From: Stigmatella ashevillena
Lineage (GTDB): Bacteria > Myxococcota > Myxococcia > Myxococcales > Myxococcaceae
Reading direction: 5' to 3'
Assembly: GCF_028368975.1 (NCBI RefSeq)
Contig: NZ_JAQNDM010000002.1
Coordinates: 3,652,425-3,716,424 of the forward strand
DNA: 64,000 nt
This document shows, piece by piece, positions 8,781 to 17,229 of this stretch (within the stretch, counting starts at the first letter, position 1; each line of letters begins with the position of its first letter). Under the pieces are notes generated by a model. The model searched no databases. It saw nothing but the letters and a program-made list of their open reading frames with translations, and was not told where the DNA came from. Made by a program: the position numbers and the translations under genes.

Positions 8781-9503
8781 ATGAGAGAAACCTACTACGC
8801 TGGCTCTTACTGGCTCGCCCGGCCCGAGTCCGCTCAGGCTTGCGCACAACGCGCGGAGCGTTTTTTCCACCTCCTCGGGCGCTGTGACCCGGCGTGGACC
8901 CGCTGGTGTGAGACAGCAGGTTCCTTTGAGGAAGCGCGCAAACGCCAGTTCGTCCCCAACACTGAGCACTTCCAGAAGCTGTTCGGAACTCAGAAGAAGA
9001 AGGGCGATGATGAGTTCTCGTTCCACTTATGGACAGGTGACAGCCAAGAAGAAACGTCCGGCGTTGACGGGGCATGTGGTTCAGCGGACGCCTCGCTCCC
9101 ATCGAACTGCGTGCTCAGGCCCTACAAATGGGGTCCCATCGCGGAGCGAGTGCTCACCGCTCCCGTCCTGGCCGAGGTGTTGCGCGCCATGGCTCTGGCC
9201 TGGGAGCCGGAGTGGGGAGTGGTCGCCTCGCATCAATATGACGACCTCGTTTCAGAGCAGGTCATGCCCGCAGGCACCTCGGTGGGCTGGGTGATGTATT
9301 TCTCGCGGCTGCGCGGCGCAGTGCCCCCACTGCCTGCCCCCGCGCGCATCGAACTCGTAGGGGACAAGGGTACCCTCGTCACCCTCACTCCCGAGCAGTT
9401 CACCTCTTCCACCCCGGAGCACGTCGCGCTGGCCGCACGTGTCCACGAACTGCTGGACCGGGCCGGACTGCTGCGCCCGTTGCAGCCCTGGCCTGCAGGC
9501 TGA
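8781..9503 (+). CDS. Imm52-like immunity protein for the upstream toxin
   Basis: 240 residues, no signal peptide, so cytoplasmic, as expected for immunity to a nuclease. The N-terminus (RETYYAGSYWLARPES, then AERFFHLLG, WTRWCETAGS) is that of the Imm52 family, which I know as a partner of Tox-REase-5 toxins in myxobacteria. The middle has YKWGPIAERVLT and WEPEWGVVAS, and the C-terminus has GWVMYFSRLRG. It starts 14 bp after the toxin stop, with GAGGAG upstream of the ATG, so the pair is one transcription unit. It should bind and neutralise the nuclease domain in producing and kin cells. An ATG at 8763 overlapping the toxin end is possible but lacks a ribosome site. Mobile-element debris begins within about 30 bp downstream. 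Confidence 0.8.
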   Translation: MRETYYAGSYWLARPESAQACAQRAERFFHLLGRCDPAWTRWCETAGSFEEARKRQFVPNTEHFQKLFGTQKKKGDDEFSFHLWTGDSQEETSGVDGACGSADASLPSNCVLRPYKWGPIAERVLTAPVLAEVLRAMALAWEPEWGVVASHQYDDLVSEQVMPAGTSVGWVMYFSRLRGAVPPLPAPARIELVGDKGTLVTLTPEQFTSSTPEHVALAARVHELLDRAGLLRPLQPWPAG

Positions 9504-9534
9504 CCGCACGGTCGTAGGTTGCTCCCTCGCATGG

Positions 9535-9883
9535 GCTTGCCCCGAGCCAACTTAACAGGTAGTGCGGCTCGTTCAAACTCCAATGGGGTCATGTAGCCCA
9601 AAGTCGGCCGAACGCGACACGCCCAGTTGCTCACACAGGAATTCCACCGGGAAGAAGGCCTTCTGCGCGTCGATGAACTCGAACCTCACTTCGAGCCCTC
9701 CTTCGCGAAGAAGGCCGCCGCTTTTTTTAAGAAGTCCCGCTCCATGAGCAACTGCCGGTTCTTCTTCCTCAGCTGCAGCAGTTCCTCCCGCTCAGATGGA
9801 TTCAACGGCTCGGGCTCGGCTGCTCGCCCCTCAGACAGCCCAGTCCGGTGAACGCTTACGGGTTCAGTACCGAAAGCCCGCAT
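9535..9883 (-). mobile_element. IS3-family element with a large internal deletion
   Basis: On the minus strand from 9883 a frame encodes the C-terminal leucine-zipper end of an IS3-type OrfA (ELLQLRKKNRQLLMERDFLK, then KAAAFFAKEGSK). A second frame continues as the start of OrfB (VRFEFIDAQKAFFPVEFLCE). After roughly 30 OrfB codons, near 9605-9615, the sequence jumps in another frame to LGYMTPLEFE, which is the usual extreme C-terminal motif of OrfB. About 250 codons including the DDE core are therefore missing. No terminal repeats could be identified. The relic sits immediately after the immunity gene. Confidence 0.7.
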
Positions 9884-10102
9884 CCGGCCTTGAGCGTATT
9901 GACAGTGATGCCCCTGTCCCTCCGATGCGTCACGACAGAGACGGCAGAAGATGTCTTGCAGGGATACGCCGGACGGTGGTCCATCGAAGAAGCCTTGCGG
10001 CGAATACGATATTTCTCATATCGCTTCATGGGTGAGCGCGAACAAGGACTGAACCGTCGGCCACCGCACCGTCTCCGATGGAGTCGGACGCCCATGGCTT
10101 GA
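9848..10102 (+). pseudogene. Remnant of a DDE transposase C-terminal region
   Basis: A short open frame contains TTETAEDVLQGYAGRWSIEEA, resembling the conserved Y..RW.IEE stretch at the end of the catalytic domain of IS4/IS701-type transposases. The glutamate of the DDE triad is normally within this stretch. Before and after it the similarity stops, and no start site or complete domain is present. It abuts the IS3 relic, so two different elements decayed at the same place. From 10103 to 10219 nothing is recognised except the ribosome site of the next gene. Confidence 0.5.
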
Positions 10103-10219
10103 TCAGGTGATCGTCAGTCGGTTTGCTAGCGGCGCCACTGCCCGGCTCCGCCGAAGCATCGGGTCGGCTTGGGCCAAACGTGGCATACGTCCCGGTCAGT
10201 TCACACAGAGGAGAATGAG

Positions 10220-11032
10220 ATGCGAGTCGGAAAGCCTCGTCTAAACGCCGTCTGCGCTTTGATTGTCTACCTGTTTACGGCGTCCTGCTGGGCCGCAGGC
10301 GCCCCCTCGGGCCAGACGCGATCGTTGACAGACGCCCTCGGTAGCGCGGGCGCCGAACATGACGTGCGTCAACTTCTGGATGACCACTACGGCGCGTTCG
10401 TCGAAAGCTTCACGGCCACCGCAAACCCCGTTCTCCTGAAGGACGGCGGCATCTTCCTGGACGGCTGGCGGGTCGGCTATTCCGGGCAACATGCAGCGGC
10501 ATTTGTTCACTATGCCGACGGCCGGACCTATGCCGCGTATTTCGACGCGGAGCGCGGCAAGGTCATCTCCTTCGGTGACCTGGGCGGTCGGATTCATCCT
10601 GCCATCGAAGTATGGGCACGGCGTTTTGGCCCGCCTGTGGACGTCATCCTGAAGGCGAACCCGGCGGCCAGCGCACCTGCCAACCTGCCGCCGACCACCG
10701 CGGCGACCCCGAGCCCCCACGACCAAGGGGAGCTGCGAAAGGTAGCCGCTTCGATCTGGAACGGGTCGCTGGCCGCCAGCTGGGATATGAATGCCGATGT
10801 GGGCGACATCCTGGGAACCGTGACCCACGAAATCATGGAGTGCTCGGCGGCTTTCAACCTGGTGCCTAAACCGGTGGGTTGGGTTCCGGGATGGTCCTAC
10901 GTGGCAAAGAGCGCGCTATCGATCGTGGCTTACGTCACCGGTGTTTCGACGAACCGGCAATACAAGGCATGCGTCAATACCGCCGCGCTGAACTGGCGAA
11001 GCGCGATTGAGATGGCCTCTGCCGGCATCTGA
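10220..11032 (+). CDS. Exported protein of unknown function
   Basis: 270 residues with an N-terminal signal peptide (positive MRVGKPRLN, then a hydrophobic core ending near Ala-Ala-Gly around residue 26), so probably periplasmic or secreted. No catalytic signature is visible. The middle has a compact domain (KDGGIFLDGWRVGYSGQHA, then ADGRTYAAYF) followed by a Pro/Ala/Thr-rich linker near residues 150-172 and a C-terminal helical part with two cysteines (MECSA, YKACVN). The ATG at 10220 follows GAGGAG at good spacing; an ATG six bases upstream overlaps the ribosome site. It is flanked by transposase relics on both sides, so it may be cargo of a lost element. Style resembles exported proteins of Xanthomonadaceae. 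Function unknown. Confidence 0.7.
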   Translation: MRVGKPRLNAVCALIVYLFTASCWAAGAPSGQTRSLTDALGSAGAEHDVRQLLDDHYGAFVESFTATANPVLLKDGGIFLDGWRVGYSGQHAAAFVHYADGRTYAAYFDAERGKVISFGDLGGRIHPAIEVWARRFGPPVDVILKANPAASAPANLPPTTAATPSPHDQGELRKVAASIWNGSLAASWDMNADVGDILGTVTHEIMECSAAFNLVPKPVGWVPGWSYVAKSALSIVAYVTGVSTNRQYKACVNTAALNWRSAIEMASAGI

Positions 11033-11178
11033 CGGGCCATGCTGGAACTGCTCGCCCATTGGCATCTCCCGCAGGTGCCGATGGGCCCGCAGGCGTGACA
11101 CTAGCCGAGCCGGCCGGCCGGAGCCTCTGACTCGTTACCTCAACACACTCCTAGAACACCGACCGATTTAGGAGGCCG

Positions 11179-12791
11179 TCACCGGCCCCCCCCCCTCTGC
11201 GGACTGGGCGCTGAGAGCCGTTGCCACGACTCGATGTTCTGAAGGGCGGCAGCGCGACGCAAGTCAAAGACGTTCTTGCGTACGCCGCGATAGCGGGCGC
11301 GAGGCCCCTGCCTTCGCGACAGATGAGCCAATCGGTGTTCGACGCTGACGCGCTGGCGCAAGCGCGCTCGCCCAGCAGAGCTCTTCGTCAGCTTGCGTCA
11401 CTGGCGCTGAAGCGGCTCGTTCTCAGCGATGGACACCGTCCTGCCTTTGCCGGGTGCAGCACTCGTGCACTTTTCTTTCAGCGGACAGCTCGCGCACTTC
11501 TGTGCCTCAAACTCCACCACTTGGCCCAGCGTAAATGATTGGCTCTGCCCAGCAGGGCACGTCACCGTCCGTCGGCTCATGTTCAACTGGAAAGCTGACT
11601 TGGCGAACAGCTCTCCGTTCTGGCTGCCCCAAGCCTTGCAGACCACCTCACCGCCTTTCTTCTGTACCTCCTCCACTCCCGGACTGTTGATATACCCTCT
11701 GTCTATATACAGCTCTTGATCTGTAATCCCTGCCTCTCGATGTCCTTCTGGAGCGCTTGTGCTGCCTCCTGCTCGGGACGATTCGCGGGCGTCACTTCAC
11801 ACGCAAGGATGAGGTTCCCCTCCAACTCCGTGGCGGTATGCTGCTTGTAGCCGTTGAAACGCTTGCTCTGACTCTTGCGGCCGTGGCGCATTTGCCCATC
11901 TTTAATGGACACCCGCCTGTCTTCGGCCACTCCCCGGCGGATTCGCACCCCTCCTCCGTTTGGGTCTGGCTCCAGATTCTGGCCACTCACCTGCTCCAGC
12001 GTCTTCAGGTGCTCGCAGAGCGGTTCCTGCTTTACCTGCTCCGGCAGGTTCTTTCTCAGCCACTTCTTCAAGCACTCCACCTGCTTGTACAACTTCTGGA
12101 GCGCTCGGGCTTTTTGCTCCCGCTCGTTCCAGTCCACATCCAGCGCTTTCTTCACGCTCGACTCCAGCAGCACTGGGATTCCTGCCTCTTGGCACACTAA
12201 ACTCATTGGAATTTCCAAGTGCTTGGCCACGCACATCACCACCTTGCGCGCCGCATGGCCCAACAGGTTGATCGTATCCTCCACTCGCCCCGCTCCCTCC
12301 AACGGCTTCGAGTCGATGGCCACTTTCAACAGGCTCTTGGTTTGGCGCGCCTCCCAGCTCATCCGCTGGCGTGCCACCTCCACCGTCCTTTCCAACAGCC
12401 GCTGGTCCATGTGCTCCCGAATGAGACGGTGCCGGAAGTCGTAGAAGGCTCCTTGGCTGAAAGCCGGTTCTGTTTGCCCCAGGCAATCCAGCACCATCTG
12501 CACTCTCAGGTCGAACACCGTCAGTTCCACCATCGTGGCGTCCGAGGTTCCCAGGTAACCCTGCAACAGGGTCGCCATCGCCATCAGTCCCAGCGGCACT
12601 GGCTCCTTTCCCGCTCCGGTGTCCCGATACATCCCTTCCAGTTCTTCCTGAAAGGCTTCATCCAACAGCTCGTGGCGATGTTGGCGCAGGAACGCAAACA
12701 GCTTTCCCTTTCTCCCCATCCTCTTCACGAACTGCTCTTCTTGCTCGCTCAATGGCTCGGGGGGCCTCCACCGCATGATCCCCATGGTCAC
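11179..12791 (-). pseudogene. IS1182-type transposase, inactivated by a frameshift and a stop codon
   Basis: The N-terminal 362 codons (12791 to 11703) encode a full DUF772-type N-terminus (LFAFLRQHRHELLDEAF), QGYLGTSDATMVELTVFDLR, and the first catalytic region AIDSKPLEGAGRVEDT. At about 11712 one base is missing: LQIK should continue as ELYIDRGYINSP, which is found in the next frame. That frame runs through the Cys-rich segment CASCPLKEKC to a TGA at 11398-11400 inside ENEPLQRQ*RKL. The same frame then continues to the normal C-terminus (VEHRLAHLSRRQG, then YRGVRKNVFDLRR). Two independent lesions show it is dead unless the frameshift is a sequencing error. Terminal inverted repeats were not found. 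A run of ten C at 11186-11195 lies at the left end. The gap 11033-11178 shows nothing else. Confidence 0.85.
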
Positions 12792-12818
12792 CTCTCTCGG
12801 ATGTTACTTGCCAAGTAG

Positions 12819-12940
12819 GGTGGCCACCTGATCAAATCTGGGGACTCTTGTCGACCCCCTTGTTAAATGCTTGATTTTACTGGAGCTGGAAACCGATCCG
12901 TGTCCTAGGAGACGGTCACCCCAGGGGCGAGGTGGCCACC
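12819..12940. repeat. Two copies of the palindrome GGTGGCCACC in a gene-free stretch
   Basis: The 306-bp gap 12792-13097 contains GGTGGCCACC at 12819-12828 and again at 12931-12940, both followed by TG. Sequences of this kind occur in the multiple terminal repeats of IS21-family elements, and the surrounding DNA (AT-richer around 12855-12885) differs from its neighbours. No istA or istB frame is left. I take this as a possible IS21-end relic next to the IS1182-type pseudogene, but an operator is an alternative. The remainder of the gap holds nothing recognised. Confidence 0.35.
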
Positions 12941-13097
12941 TGGGAGACCACCCGGGTTTGGCACGAATTTCAAGCAAAGCACCGGAGCCCTGTTCTGATC
13001 GCATGAGGGCGGCGTGTCTGACCAGCGACGCCAGGGCCTCGAGAAATCTTCGGAGGCCCCGGAGCCCGCGCAGGCTGTCAGCGCTGACGGTGACGGC

Positions 13098-13544
13098 TCA
13101 GCAGCCGCAGGCGCTCTTCGCGTACCGGTACTGGTACTCGGTATGCGTGTAGTTGCCGTACTGGTCGAAGCACGTGCGGTAGCTTTCCTGCGTATCGAAG
13201 GTGGCCGGGTTGTAGATCTTGTAGGCCAGCGAGCCGTCCTCGCAGTAGTAGGCCAGCTTCTCCATGTCACCGCTCGTGGCCTTGGATTCACCCTCGCCTC
13301 CGTGCAGGAGATAGTCGCAGCTCCAGGTGAAGCCACAGGTGCTGTGGGTGCCGCAGTAGCCGGGGCCCGAGAAGTACCACTCGGACCAGCCCGCACAGGA
13401 GCTCAGGTCCGCTTCCGACGTGGTCAGCGTCTCGGCCTCCATCGCCGCTGATTCCTCTTCCGTCGTCGCTCCACCACAAGCCGTCAACGCCAGGCCCGTG
13501 GACATCAGCACGACCGCCCGCAGCAACTTGGTTCCAGAGTCCAC
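13098..13544 (-). CDS. Small cysteine-rich lipoprotein
   Basis: 148 residues starting with GTG, preceded by AAGGAG at seven bases. Residues 1-23 are a lipoprotein signal with an LTACG lipobox. A Thr/Glu-rich linker follows (residues 25-47). The remaining 100 residues have nine cysteines (SSCAGW, GYCGTHSTCGFTWSCDY, YYCEDG, RTCFDQY, SACGC) and many Tyr and Gly residues, suggesting a compact disulfide-bonded surface domain. The last residues are CGC. No enzyme motif is visible. Similar short Cys-rich lipoproteins with SGPGYC-type motifs are frequent in myxobacteria and usually unassigned. It stands alone, convergent with nothing; its upstream neighbour is a truncated gene. Function unknown. Confidence 0.75.
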   Translation of the reverse strand: MDSGTKLLRAVVLMSTGLALTACGGATTEEESAAMEAETLTTSEADLSSCAGWSEWYFSGPGYCGTHSTCGFTWSCDYLLHGGEGESKATSGDMEKLAYYCEDGSLAYKIYNPATFDTQESYRTCFDQYGNYTHTEYQYRYAKSACGC

Positions 13545-13710
13545 TCACTGCTCCTTGTTGGAGTGCGCCTTCGGGGGGCTGTTCATGGCTCCCCGGTAGG
13601 AAGTGAGCCGGTGAGGTGGAAAATGATGCAAAAAATTCCGCGCCCCCGTGAAGCCTTCCCCTATGGCGCATGGAGGCGAGGGGCAGGGCAAGAACTCCTG
13701 GGTGGGGAGA

Positions 13711-14340
13711 CTACAGCGGCTCGGTCCCCCCCGGCGGACAGGTGACCGAGGCCGGCACGGACCAGAGCTGTTCCAAGCCGGTGTCGTCGACGGCGGGGAA
13801 GAACACGCGACTGCCCGCGCGAACGAAGGGCTCCGGCTCGAGTCTAAACACCACCGGGACGTAGACGTCCGTCAGCTGTCCGGTCGTTGCCGCCGTGCCC
13901 CGGGTGAACCAGGGCCTGGCGGACACGCCGTCGGGTGAGCCAAGGAACAGGACGGCGCCCGTGCCAGTGGCGAACACGGGAAAGTAGATGACGTCCCCAG
14001 AGACCGCCGCCCGCTGGATATCGAGTACCTGGTTCTCGTTGTCGCGCGGCAGGGTGGTGACGAGGCTCCTGCCACCTCCGCTCAGCGAGAGGCTGTAGAG
14101 GCGCGCATCCTGGGCCAGGTAGACCTTCGAGCCCAGCCCTCCCAGGAGGTAAATGGACTGGCCGAACGTGTCCAGCCGGAGGGCCCCTGCGGCCGTGTCA
14201 TGGGCGAGGTTCGCCAGCAGCACCGTGCCCGAACTCGTCCGGTCCGAACTCCACACCTCCTTTGACGCAGACTGTGGCCGGTGGAAGAAGACCAGCCGGC
14301 CGTTGATGGCAGTCAGATCTCGCAGTGGGGGGCCGTACAT
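13711..14340 (-). pseudogene. C-terminal fragment of an ELWxxDGT-repeat protein
   Basis: The frame encodes beta-rich repeats of the ELWxxDGT type: REVWSSDRTSSGT-like (here KEVWSSDRTSSGT), LVFFHR, SIYLLGG, VIYFPVF and a final GLEQLWSVP. Complete members are long secreted or lipoprotein beta-propeller-like proteins with a signal sequence and many repeats. Here only about four repeats remain, there is no signal sequence, and no ribosome site precedes the first ATG. The repeat pattern breaks off around 14345, exactly where the oppositely oriented redox-enzyme fragment begins. The stop is at 13711. Read as a 3' remnant left by a rearrangement; a short expressed product cannot be excluded. Confidence 0.65.
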
Positions 14341-14352
14341 GCCGTAGATACC

Positions 14353-14943
14353 CGATGGTTTGTCCGCTTCTTCATCAGCGATTGTTCCCTGAATATCCGT
14401 TTCTATGATCTCATCGCCCTGTCGCTCGTGGGGCTACATTCCCAACTCAGGCAGGAACTGGCTCAGAATTTCTGGGATGAAATGGGACGCGGAATCCGGG
14501 AGAACGAGCACAACAACCTGTTCAAGCGCATCTTGGAGTACGTGGGTGTCGAATACGATCCCGGCAGTTTCATCGAGTCACTTGGCTCGCAAGGATTGGC
14601 TGGCTATAACCTGTTCCTCCGGTTTGGTTTGCACCGGAAACACTTCCTGCACTCCATTGGCAACATGGCTGTCTCGGAGATGATGGATCCGGCCAACTAC
14701 GCCAAGCTGGTGAGGGGCTGCAAGCGAGTGGGGCTCACTGACGAGACGGCTCAAGCCTACTACTTCGAGCATATCTCCGTGGATGTAGCGCATGGGGATG
14801 GTTGGATTGCCAATGTCATGCTGCCCATGGCCCATCAATTCCCGAATCATACCTGCGACATCATTGTAGGCGCTGAGGTGCGCCTCAATACGAGCTTCGA
14901 CTATTATGAGAACCTGTACAGCCAGTTGACCCATCCCGCATGA
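14353..14943 (+). pseudogene. Truncated iron-containing redox enzyme (haem-oxygenase-like diiron fold)
   Basis: About 195 codons matching the C-terminal two thirds of the haem-oxygenase-like diiron oxidase/oxygenase family (iron-containing redox enzyme). The visible helices include NFWDEMGRG (metal-binding Glu), ENEHNNLFKRILE (His), and YYFEHISVDVAHGDGW (Glu, His, Asp and His ligands). Members are usually above 300 residues with an additional N-terminal helical region carrying the first ligands; that part is absent. No start codon with a ribosome site is present at the break. The frame is open a little further upstream, but those codons are the reverse of the ELWxxDGT fragment. Some relatives act in natural-product biosynthesis. 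Probably inactive. Confidence 0.65.
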
Positions 14944-15049
14944 TCTGTTGGGGGTAGCTCGCGGCAGCAGAACGAGGCTGGCAGCAACAGCCCGGGCCCA
15001 TCGACTTACGGAAAGCCGCCGCACGACCGGCAAGCTTCTGCTCATCCCG

Positions 15050-16396
15050 TCAAGCCCCCCCCGTGGCTGCCGGTGCCACCGGCAGCAGCAGCGTCACGCG
15101 CAGGCCACCACCGCTCCGGTTGGCGAGCACGAGTTCGCCGTCCAGTGTGGCCGCCAGTTGCTGAGCGATGGCCAGCCCCAGTCCGGTGCCGCCGGTATCG
15201 CGGTTGCGCGAGCTTTCCAGCCGGTAGAACGGTTGCAGCACCGCTTGCATCTCCTGTTCGGGAATGCCCGGGCCACGGTCGCACACGTCCACGGCCACGC
15301 GCCCGTCGTCGAGCTGGCGCACGCCAACCTCGGCGCCGCCGCCGTACTTCACCGCGTTGTCGATCAGGTTCTCGACGATGCGCCGCAATGTCGGCGGCCG
15401 CGTGCTCAACGCAGCGCGCACGCATTCGCCCAGCGTGACCGGCTTGCCCGCGTCCTGGTAGTCGCACACCACGCTGTCGAGCAATGCGTGCAGGTCCAGC
15501 CGCACTGCCGGACCGGTGGCGCCATGGGTGCTGCGCGCGTAGGCGATGCCCTCGCGCACCAGCTGATGCAGCTGCCCCAGGTCGCCGATCAGGCGATCTC
15601 GGTCGGCTCCCTCATTCATCGCTTCCAGACGCAGCTTCATGCGAGTGATCGGTGTTTGCAGGTCGTGCGAGATCGCGGCCAGGATCTGCAACCGCTCCGC
15701 GAGATAGTGGCCGATGCGCGCCTGCATCGCATTGAACGCGGTGGCGGCCTTGACCACTTCTACCGGCCCTTCCTGCGGCAACGGCGGGCGCGCGCGCGCC
15801 GGGTCCAGCCGCTCGACCGCGTCGGCCAACTGCACCAACGGTCGCGTCGCCAGCCGCACCGCCAGCCACGCGCACACCAGCAGCAGCGCCAGCTGCGCCG
15901 CCAGCACCACCGGCAGCCAGCGTGAGATCGGCATCACCGAGGGCGTGACATCGAGGGTCAGCGGCTGGCCGTCGGCCAGTGTGAGCTCCACCTCGAAGCG
16001 CTCCGGCGAGGTGGACACCGTGCGCGCCCGCAGGGGGTAGCGATGGTCCAGGCTGCGATCGATCAGGGCGGTGACCTCACGCGCGCGGTCGCTGGTCAGG
16101 GGCACACCGGGCCGAGCAGGGCCGAGCAGGTAGCGGTAGGTGCGCCGCTCCAGGCGCGGCGCCCATCGCGCGCGCTCGGCCGGGCTCAGGCGTTCGAGCA
16201 GGGCCACGCTGACGGTCACGTCCTGGTCCAGGTGGGTGAGCATCATCGAACGGGCGACCATGAAGCGCTCGGAGAACAGCAGCGCGAAGGACAGCGCGTG
16301 CGCGAGCAGCAAGCCGGTGAACAGGATCAGGGTCAGGCGCGCGCCGAGGGTGCGTGGCAGCAGGCGTCGCCAGCCGATGCGCGGGGGGGCGTTCAT
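15050..16396 (-). CDS. Sensor histidine kinase of a two-component system
   Basis: 448 residues. Two membrane helices (residues about 19-42 and 166-186) enclose a periplasmic sensor region. HAMP follows (RPLVQLADAVERL). The dimerisation and phosphorylation box is AAISHDLQTPITRM, with the His that is phosphorylated. The ATPase domain shows NLIDNAVKYG (N box), DRGPGIP (G1), FYRLESSRNRDTGGTGLGL (F and G2). It overlaps the response-regulator gene by four bases (ATGA), so the two are translationally coupled. Organisation and wording resemble EnvZ/RstB-type kinases of Xanthomonadaceae. The signal sensed cannot be told. An upstream extension of the frame is the shadow of the regulator gene. Confidence 0.93.
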   Translation of the reverse strand: MNAPPRIGWRRLLPRTLGARLTLILFTGLLLAHALSFALLFSERFMVARSMMLTHLDQDVTVSVALLERLSPAERARWAPRLERRTYRYLLGPARPGVPLTSDRAREVTALIDRSLDHRYPLRARTVSTSPERFEVELTLADGQPLTLDVTPSVMPISRWLPVVLAAQLALLLVCAWLAVRLATRPLVQLADAVERLDPARARPPLPQEGPVEVVKAATAFNAMQARIGHYLAERLQILAAISHDLQTPITRMKLRLEAMNEGADRDRLIGDLGQLHQLVREGIAYARSTHGATGPAVRLDLHALLDSVVCDYQDAGKPVTLGECVRAALSTRPPTLRRIVENLIDNAVKYGGGAEVGVRQLDDGRVAVDVCDRGPGIPEQEMQAVLQPFYRLESSRNRDTGGTGLGLAIAQQLAATLDGELVLANRSGGGLRVTLLLPVAPAATGGA

Positions 16397-17133
16397 GCAT
16401 TCTCGCCGAGCAGGACCACAGGCTGACAGAACACATAGCCCTCGCTGCGCACGGTCTTGATGTAGGCCTGCTCGCGCGCGTCGTCGCGCAGGCGCTGGCG
16501 CAGGCGGCTGACGAGCAGGTCGATGGAGCGGTCGAACAGCTCGGCGTCGCGGCCCCGGGTGAGGTTGAGCAGCTGGTCGCGGCTGAGCACGCGCTGCGGG
16601 TGGTCGAGGAACACGCGCAGCAGGCGGAACTCCGCGCCACTGAGCGGATAGGCGGTGCCGTCTCCGTCGAGCAGGTGGCGCGCGGAGGTGTCCAGTCGCC
16701 ACTGGCCGAACCCGATCAGCCGACCCGCCTCGGTGATCTGAAGGTTGGGCGGCAACATGCGCGTGCGCCGGAGCACCGCGTTGATGCGCGCCAGCAGCTC
16801 ACGCGCGGAGAACGGCTTGACCACGTAGTCGTCCGCACCCATCTCCAGGCCGACGATGCGATCGGTCTCTTCATCGCGCGCGGTGAGCATCACCACCGGC
16901 ACGGTGCGGTGCTTGCTGGCGCGCAGGTTGCGGCACAGGGACAGACCGTCCTCACCGGGCATCATCACGTCGAGGACGATCAGGTCAACGTCGCTGGTGT
17001 CCATCGCCGCGCGCATCTCGCGGCCGTCGGCCGCGAGCGTGGTGCGCAGGCCGTTGCGCTGCAGGTATTCGCCGACCAAGCGACGGATCTCGCGGTCATC
17101 GTCGACGATGAGGATGTGGTCTGTATGGGCCAT
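16393..17133 (-). CDS. OmpR-family response regulator
   Basis: 246 residues. Receiver domain residues 1-115 with the acidic pocket (VDDD), phospho-acceptor Asp in LIVLDVMMPGEDG, Thr in VMLTARDEE and Lys in VVKPFSARELLARI. A winged-helix DNA-binding domain follows (PLSGAEFRLLRVFLDHP, LSRDQLL, IDLLVSRLRQRL, KTVRSEGYVF). It is cognate to the overlapping kinase. I chose the ATG at 17131-17133 by alignment with the family; an in-frame ATG at 17154 is possible, and neither has a good ribosome site. It likely controls its own operon or the neighbouring hydrolase, which is inference. Confidence 0.93.
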   Translation of the reverse strand: MAHTDHILIVDDDREIRRLVGEYLQRNGLRTTLAADGREMRAAMDTSDVDLIVLDVMMPGEDGLSLCRNLRASKHRTVPVVMLTARDEETDRIVGLEMGADDYVVKPFSARELLARINAVLRRTRMLPPNLQITEAGRLIGFGQWRLDTSARHLLDGDGTAYPLSGAEFRLLRVFLDHPQRVLSRDQLLNLTRGRDAELFDRSIDLLVSRLRQRLRDDAREQAYIKTVRSEGYVFCQPVVLLGENA

Positions 17134-17229
17134 GGTGTCGTCCGTGGGAAGCATAGCGACGGCCGCGCCGCGACCGCCGCCATGTTAGCGCACCAGATTC
17201 AGCCCGCAGCCAAGACGAAGGCCCCCATC

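Noticed and set aside
11695-11730. Programmed ribosomal frameshift in the IS1182-type transposase
   Set aside because: No slippery A- or T-run occurs at the frame change, members of this group are single-frame, and a second lesion (TGA) is present.
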